From: Pipra filicauda
Taxonomy: Eukaryota > Chordata > Aves > Passeriformes > Pipridae
NCBI RefSeq assembly: GCF_003945595.2
Contig: NW_024104378.1
Location: 1,302,489 to 1,366,488, forward strand
DNA length: 64,000 nt
Direction of reading: 5' to 3'
This document shows positions 61,401 to 64,000 of the stretch, one piece after another. Within the stretch, counting starts at the first letter, position 1, and each line of letters begins with the position of its first letter. The position numbers were made by a program, and so were the translations under genes. The notes beneath the pieces are model-generated. The model was not told where the DNA came from. It saw nothing but the letters and a program-made list of their open reading frames with translations, and did not search any database.

Positions 61401-62552
61401 CTGTAAGGTCTTTCCATTCACCTAAATTTAAAATTGGTTACTCTTAGCTTTTTGAGAGGCTGTGACTCTAAACAAACCAACTTTAATTACAAAATCAAAA
61501 TGATAAAGTGAAAAATTTTAGCCTTAGCAAAGCAAAGACTGTAATTCTCCACTGACTATTTTCACTTAATGGTGCCCCCAGTAATAAAATAATTGTTTTC
61601 TGAACAAAAACCCAAATGAAACCTGTTTAAACCTATGGTTTTTACTAAATATTGTTCTGGGCAATGGCAGTGCATCATAATGAAGGAAAAATATTTCTTT
61701 TGGTTGAACACATGCACCATCAAGCCAATTCTATCTAATGTAAAATTTCTTTTCATACTAACTTCATAGCACAGAAGATCTTTAGCCTAAGTGGACTTAC
61801 ATGAGTGTGAAAATGATTTGGAGAAAGAAATATTATTATGGTATGCAAACACACATACATACATCTAGGTAGAATTATCCATAAAGTAATGCATGTGTAC
61901 ATATATAATACATAATACAAGTCCATATACATCTATGCAGGTACTTATTTTTTATTGTTACAGCTGGAAAGGTTCACATAGCCAGACAAATGTATGACCA
62001 ATGGAATTTTTAGCAGCCAGTGATAATATTTCTTCAGATTATGAAACTTTCTTCAAATGCCTAAAAATTATGAGTTTATCAACATTATAAAAGCCTTAAT
62101 GACAGAAGAGCACCTTCAAAAAATATCTGTTGGCGAACATTTATCACTTTCTGAGTAATGCAAAGCTTATCCGCTGGCAGACTTAACAATGTTTTTCTGA
62201 CAAAAAGCACAACCTTTAAGCATTTACAATTTTGTTATGAGTCTTCCTCCTCCCCTTAACTGACCTGTAGGTGAAAATTTCAGCAATTTATATCAATATA
62301 GGTTATGATAAATTTAATGCACTGAGGTCTATTTTATTTTTTCTATTTGAAACTGAATTTCTAAAGTAAAATCATGGATTATATTTCTAAAAATCAATAT
62401 GCTTTTATTCAGAAGTAAATTTACTAACACATTCACTTTGCTATTTGGGTGCATGCCAAGCACGTTATTATTAAATTACAGAGCTACAATTAAAATGTTA
62501 ACCTAAGTGAAAAATACTATTCTTTCAGAAAACATTGTTTACAGTAAGATAG

Positions 62553-62698
62553 ACCAAACAATCAACCCAAAAAAACAAAAACAAAACAAAAAAAACCAAA
62601 AACAACAACAAAAAAAACCCAAAAACCAATCAACCAAACAAAACAAAACAAACACCACAAAAAAACCTACCCAACCAAACAAAAAAGCCCCAACAAAA
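62553..62698. repeat. A/C-rich simple repeat (CAAA/CCAAA-like)
   Basis: About 145 bp made almost only of A and C on the + strand (CAAAA, CCAAA, AACCAAA units) with a few T and G interruptions. The Lys/Asn/Gln-rich open frame on + and the hydrophobic Phe/Cys/Val-rich one on - are artefacts of this composition. Confidence 0.9.
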
Positions 62699-64000
62699 TA
62701 TTTGAATCTCAGAGCCCTTGACCAAAATGAAGCTTTTCTTCCTGGTGGATTATACTCAGAATTTAACACATCTGAGGACAAACCTATGAGAGATTGACCT
62801 TTTCCCCTTCTAAATGTAGCATTTCCTCTCCATGCTAGTCAAACAGTAGTATTACTTCAAATTTGTAAGCAAAGAAGTGCATAAATCAGCACACTGAAGT
62901 AAGTTCTAATTCTAAAGCATAAAATGCCATGATTCATCTGAAAGGAATCTCCTCTATAGGAAATGAAATGTTTAATCTGCATTGGTTGATAGTATTTGTA
63001 TGTACCACACCAATTTTAAACATTTCCCAAAAGAGGATTTCAAAAGGATAAAAACTGATCATTTTTGCACCACAGTCATATCCCAAATCATTAATTCCCC
63101 TTGCTACTTTTTTTTTCACTTACCGTCTTTGAACAGATAATACCAAATCTGCCTGTTACTTACGCCACAGTTTTGTGGTCCCTCTTTCCCACAGTTTTAT
63201 GTGCAGTCCAGAAGGCTCATCAACAAGTAATCAAGCTTACTGTATGTTTAAGTGATGCAGTAATAAGTTAGGTAGCTGAATTGTTTCTGATGTGAGTTGA
63301 ACTAAGCAGGTACATCACTTTTATTTGTACCTTTTTCACAGCGGTTACATAGTCAGATTTCACTTAGTGCTACTCTGTTACCTGGTAGAAGGCTAAGTAT
63401 GATGTGTGGAAAATAACTTCTGTTACTTGGCAGGAATTCCAGAATGTTTTCCTTTCAATTCAGAGACCTATATTTAGTGACAGAGTGTTAAGATCTACTA
63501 AGTGGAGAGATGCAGATGCTTTTCTGAGTCACTACCTTCACCATCGGTGAAGCCAAAGCCCTTCTGAAGAACAACATTTTTGAAGTGCTCACTTAGTCCT
63601 TCTGTTAAGTGCAATTGACATAGCCTGTCTCCCTTTCAGAGATTCCAGAAGTAAACGAAATTCAATATGTGAGTCAAGCAGGAGGACTAATTTTCTCCCA
63701 GGTTATTCCTTATTAAAAGGTAACTATGTAGGTTGTCATTAAGCTGTCTGATCCTGCAGATGTTCACAGTAGTAGGGATAGTCCTTTTTTTTGCTGTGAC
63801 AGTCCTGCAGTCAAAAAGCACTTGTGGTCATGCATTTTGGGTTCCGAATTTTCCAAAGATAAAGCAACTGCTAGGAAAATTAACTCTCCAACCATTGAAA
63901 AAGTGGACAGAAGAGTACAACTGGAAGTATGATCATGTTTCTGGAGATAGGCAGTCAAATGTACCAGCCTCTCTAGTGCTCCTATTAGTTTTCACTTCAA

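Larger units (their letters stand above)
43193..64000. other. Gene-free desert to the end of the window
   Basis: Across 20.8 kb I see no exon with splice context, no RNA gene and no transposon I can name. The stretch is AT-rich with short A/T and TA runs, an A/C-rich simple repeat at 62553-62698 and a few candidate regulatory blocks. Open frames up to 108 codons (e.g. 53852-54178, 52289-52600, 48846-49163) have no domain similarity and look like chance. Confidence 0.65.

Noticed and set aside
62507..62797. Lys/Asn/Gln-rich open frame and the hydrophobic frame opposite
   Set aside because: Pure translation of an A/C-rich simple repeat.
1..64000. CRISPR arrays, operons, riboswitches or other prokaryotic systems
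   Set aside because: Spliced metazoan exons and CR1 LINEs show this is vertebrate DNA; no regularly spaced repeats were seen.
1..64000. tRNA, rRNA or snRNA genes
   Set aside because: No cloverleaf with A/B boxes and no rRNA or snRNA signature was recognised by eye; a covariance-model scan would be needed to exclude small RNAs fully.

Overview
The window is vertebrate nuclear DNA, almost certainly from a bird. It carries spliced exons with GT/AG borders, is AT-rich and mostly non-coding, and contains CR1 LINE copies ending in the avian-type ATTCTATG-like 3' tail. It holds one protein-coding gene, the 3' part of the T-box transcription factor gene TBX18, on the + strand. The other ~54 kb is a gene desert. 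In mammals TBX18 is also flanked by large gene deserts, which fits.

Layout: 1-7174 carries the last three TBX18 coding exons (101-165, 3780-3874, 6450-7174) and two introns. Together the exons encode about 294 C-terminal residues: the end of the T-box DNA-binding domain and the whole C-terminal region. A 3' UTR follows, ending most plausibly near 9.97-9.99 kb, with a second possible poly(A) site near 10.6 kb. From there to 64 kb I find no exon, tRNA, rRNA or other gene that I can support. This stretch contains LINE fragments, microsatellites, a small minisatellite and several stretches whose base composition suggests conserved regulatory DNA. The last point is an inference that needs alignment to test.

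Mobile elements: a rather intact 5'-truncated CR1 (about 17.07-18.21 kb) keeps a 308-codon reverse-transcriptase reading frame with its FADD box. A decayed CR1 3' end lies at about 20.95-21.51 kb. A much older CR1-like copy lies at about 27.7-28.76 kb. Short CR1 3' ends lie at 35.46-35.57 kb (+) and 42.97-43.19 kb (-). A different LINE, on the - strand at about 39.26-40.6 kb, looks like the RTE group. It has lost the part of its RT carrying the catalytic box, and a second short copy of its 3' end sits at about 35.01-35.16 kb. In birds RTE elements are patchily distributed (AviRTE, reported as horizontally transferred with filarial nematodes). If this copy is AviRTE it would narrow down the host lineage; this is the most interesting lead here.

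Other oddities are a 65-bp poly-G tract broken by one T (20.76-20.82 kb), a 56-bp-unit minisatellite next to a CpG-rich patch (42.0-42.5 kb), and CpG-retaining patches in the TBX18 intron and downstream desert. I found no novel multi-gene system: the window is one developmental gene plus regulatory or neutral desert with transposon relics.
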